From JAFAQB01 sp046724555 (GTDB lineage: Archaea > Thermoproteota > Nitrososphaeria > Nitrososphaerales > Nitrososphaeraceae), in contig JBKOWU010000026.1 in assembly GCA_046724555.1 (NCBI GenBank), forward strand, positions 1 through 5,918: a stretch of 5,918 bases of DNA, in the 5' to 3' direction. Within the stretch, counting starts at the first letter, position 1. Each line of letters begins with the position of its first letter. The position numbers and the translations under genes are program-made. Under the pieces are notes generated by a model, which was given only the letters and a program-made list of their open reading frames with translations, had not been told where the DNA came from and did no database searches. Positions 4,995 to 5,918 of the stretch are shown in pieces.

Positions 4995-5002
4995 TATTTA
5001 AG
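4995..5002 (-). promoter_or_regulatory. TATA box of the PH-SHOCT gene
   Basis: CTTAAATA on the minus strand, centred about 28 bp before the ATG at 4970, predicting a leaderless or nearly leaderless transcript and supporting that start. Confidence 0.45.
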
Positions 5003-5086
5003 AAATTCGGGGCAGCATTTCTATTCAAAATATCGTAGATTGTATATACCTTTTCTATTGAATTTCGGTGAATACGAATAGCATGG

Positions 5087-5473
5087 ATGATTATAGTTTA
5101 TATTTGCTTTTTTAATATGATTATCATTAACAACAAAACGATTATGGGTAAAGCAAAGTGTGGACATGTAGAAAATAAACTATACTCTTATGCACACCAT
5201 GGATTATGTAGAAAATGTCATTCCAATTTTGCATTTCTGATAGAGTTAGAACGAAAATATGGAGAAGATGCATTGATAGAATATTGGTATGCTAAAATAC
5301 TGACTTATTCGCCATCAGAAAGAAAGGTACAGGTAAATTGCTTTATAGATCATTTAATTGAGTTTTACGAACGTAATCTAATCAAATTTCCATCAAGGGA
5401 GAAATATATTAGGAAAATGCTATATATGTTGCATTCACTTCAGAAACCATTTGATACAGATATATTGAGATGA
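5087..5473 (+). CDS. Small zinc-ribbon protein with helical C-terminal domain
   Basis: A plus-strand gene ending at TGA 5471-5473. The ATG at 5087 gives 128 residues, but the first 19 (MIIVYICFFNMIIINNKTI) look like translated AT-rich leader. I favour ATG 5144, which gives 109 residues beginning MGKAKCGH and has a TATA-like element (TTTTTTAATA, 5108-5117) about 31 bp upstream. Numbered from 5144, the zinc-site candidates are Cys6, His8, Cys22 and Cys25 (CGH, then GLCRKCH), a short ribbon. The rest is alpha-helical and charged, with many Tyr and Lys residues (ELERKYGEDALIEYWYAKIL, FIDHLIEFYERNL, YIRKMLYMLHSLQ). I know of no named family; an RNA- or protein-binding role is plausible but unproven. 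The ligand layout recalls the micro-protein at 134-244. The gene is divergent from the PH-SHOCT gene. Confidence 0.65.
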   Translation: MIIVYICFFNMIIINNKTIMGKAKCGHVENKLYSYAHHGLCRKCHSNFAFLIELERKYGEDALIEYWYAKILTYSPSERKVQVNCFIDHLIEFYERNLIKFPSREKYIRKMLYMLHSLQKPFDTDILR

Positions 5474-5514
5474 ATAATGATAACGATCACAGGAATTAAA
5501 TTATAAACTTATTT

Positions 5515-5611
5515 TCAACCCAGCCTAGCCAGAAATGGTGCTAACGAATCATAAAGATCTACTACATCCTTTTCAGTTCTTCTATTTATCCATAGAATGA
5601 ATTGAGTTCAA
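5515..5611 (-). pseudogene. Short unknown frame with promoter and one-base shift
   Basis: The minus-strand frame 5607-5518 reads NRRTEKDVVDLYDSLAPFLA then RLG and TGA (5517-5515), convincing protein sequence for its length. A TATA box (TTTTATAAATA, about 5632-5642, minus) is centred about 26 bp before a TTG at 5611-5609, an ideal leaderless start. That TTG reads NSIHSMDK then TAG, one frame off. A single-base indel near 5590 would fuse the two into a peptide of about 31 residues. It may be a tiny gene, or the 5' remnant of a longer one. Family not recognised. Confidence 0.3.
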
Positions 5612-5757
5612 TAGTAAAACCAAAGACTTTGTATTTATAAAATCTAATCGATGGCATTACCGCCCAAATGCGGAAATCTAGGCAGTATGTGTATTCAGAA
5701 GTCTCTACACTAAATAAGAATAGGTGAATTACATCTGGAAAAAATTATACCGCCGTC

Positions 5758-5918
5758 CTAGAAAATTTTATCCATGCCCTCAAGCCTTACCTTGCCTACC
5801 ACAGAAAATGAGAATATTTTTGCTAGAAATTTAGAATTCCCACAAACATCTATTCTATGCTGGGCGTTTGAGAAAATCTACAATAGCGTATTTATTACTT
5901 CGGCACCATGCAATATCG
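5758..5918 (-). pseudogene. Remnant of an archaeal histidine-kinase sensor domain
   Basis: Entering from the right edge on the minus strand, one frame (phase beginning at 5916) reads LHGAEVINTLL, a TAG at 5880-5878, then FSNAQHRIDVCGNSKFLAKI and a less certain stretch ending GMDKIF before TAG 5760-5758. The pattern of a 'GxExVINxxLxFxSNAxxRIDVCGNS' sequence matches, from memory, the N-terminal sensor segment of histidine kinases that are highly multiplied in soil ammonia-oxidising archaea. The internal TAG sits where a Gln or similar codon would be, and no kinase core follows downstream in the window, so the copy is broken. The 5' end lies outside the window. I am moderately sure of the family and fairly sure of the decay. 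Confidence 0.45.

Noticed and set aside
4504..5001. Plus-strand open frame of 165 codons opposite the PH-SHOCT gene
   Set aside because: Ser/Leu/Ile-rich translation typical of a shadow; the minus strand encodes a recognisable PH-SHOCT protein with promoter and terminator.
1..5918. tRNA or rRNA genes, CRISPR array, insertion sequence ends, attachment sites
   Set aside because: I found no cloverleaf-type segment, no regularly spaced repeats, no transposase-like frame and no flanking target duplications on either strand.

Overview
The window looks like chromosome of an ammonia-oxidising soil archaeon (Nitrososphaerota/Thaumarchaeota, most like the Nitrosocosmicus group). This is inferred from AT-rich DNA, archaeal TATA boxes about 25-32 bp before start codons (so leaderless or nearly leaderless mRNAs), and protein types that I recall being common there: extracytoplasmic PepSY proteins, secreted polysaccharide deacetylases, NTF2/SnoaL-like proteins, PH-SHOCT proteins, tiny zinc-finger proteins and a characteristic histidine-kinase sensor domain. 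No database search was possible, so the taxonomy is a judgement.

Layout. Left end (1-445): an edge-truncated minus-strand frame and a 36-residue Cys/His-rich micro-protein (134-244, minus), then a divergent promoter region with an inverted repeat. 446-1135 (+): an intact membrane PAP2 phosphatase, followed by a small CPxCG zinc-knuckle frame without a normal start codon. 1339-1758 (-): the C-terminal remnant of a polysaccharide deacetylase. 1788-2387 (-): a PepSY-domain secreted protein broken by two frameshifts and an in-frame TGA. 2496-2672 (-): a small frame with a promoter but a mis-phased ATG. 2787-2985 (-): an unidentified fragment. 3012-3353 (+): a frameshifted NTF2/SnoaL-like gene. 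3418-3573 (-): an intact 51-residue ribbon-helix-helix repressor, divergent from a decayed plus-strand frame (3609-3954). 4026-4188 (-): another decayed small frame. 4269-4970 (-): an intact PH-SHOCT protein with its own promoter and a hairpin terminator. 5087-5473 (+): an intact small zinc-ribbon protein. Right end (5515-5918, -): remnants of a short frame and of a histidine-kinase sensor domain.

Overall this is a degenerating accessory region. Four or five short to medium genes look intact (PAP2, RHH, PH-SHOCT, zinc-ribbon, and probably the 36-residue micro-protein). They are interspersed with at least four recognisable pseudogenes and several weaker ones, several of which still carry recognisable promoters. 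No operon is visible; nearly every gene seems to have its own TATA box. I see no tRNA, rRNA, CRISPR array or transposase. No single new multi-gene system is evident. The best leads are the promoter-equipped micro-zinc proteins, the RHH gene with repeats in its divergent promoter, and the pattern of decay itself.
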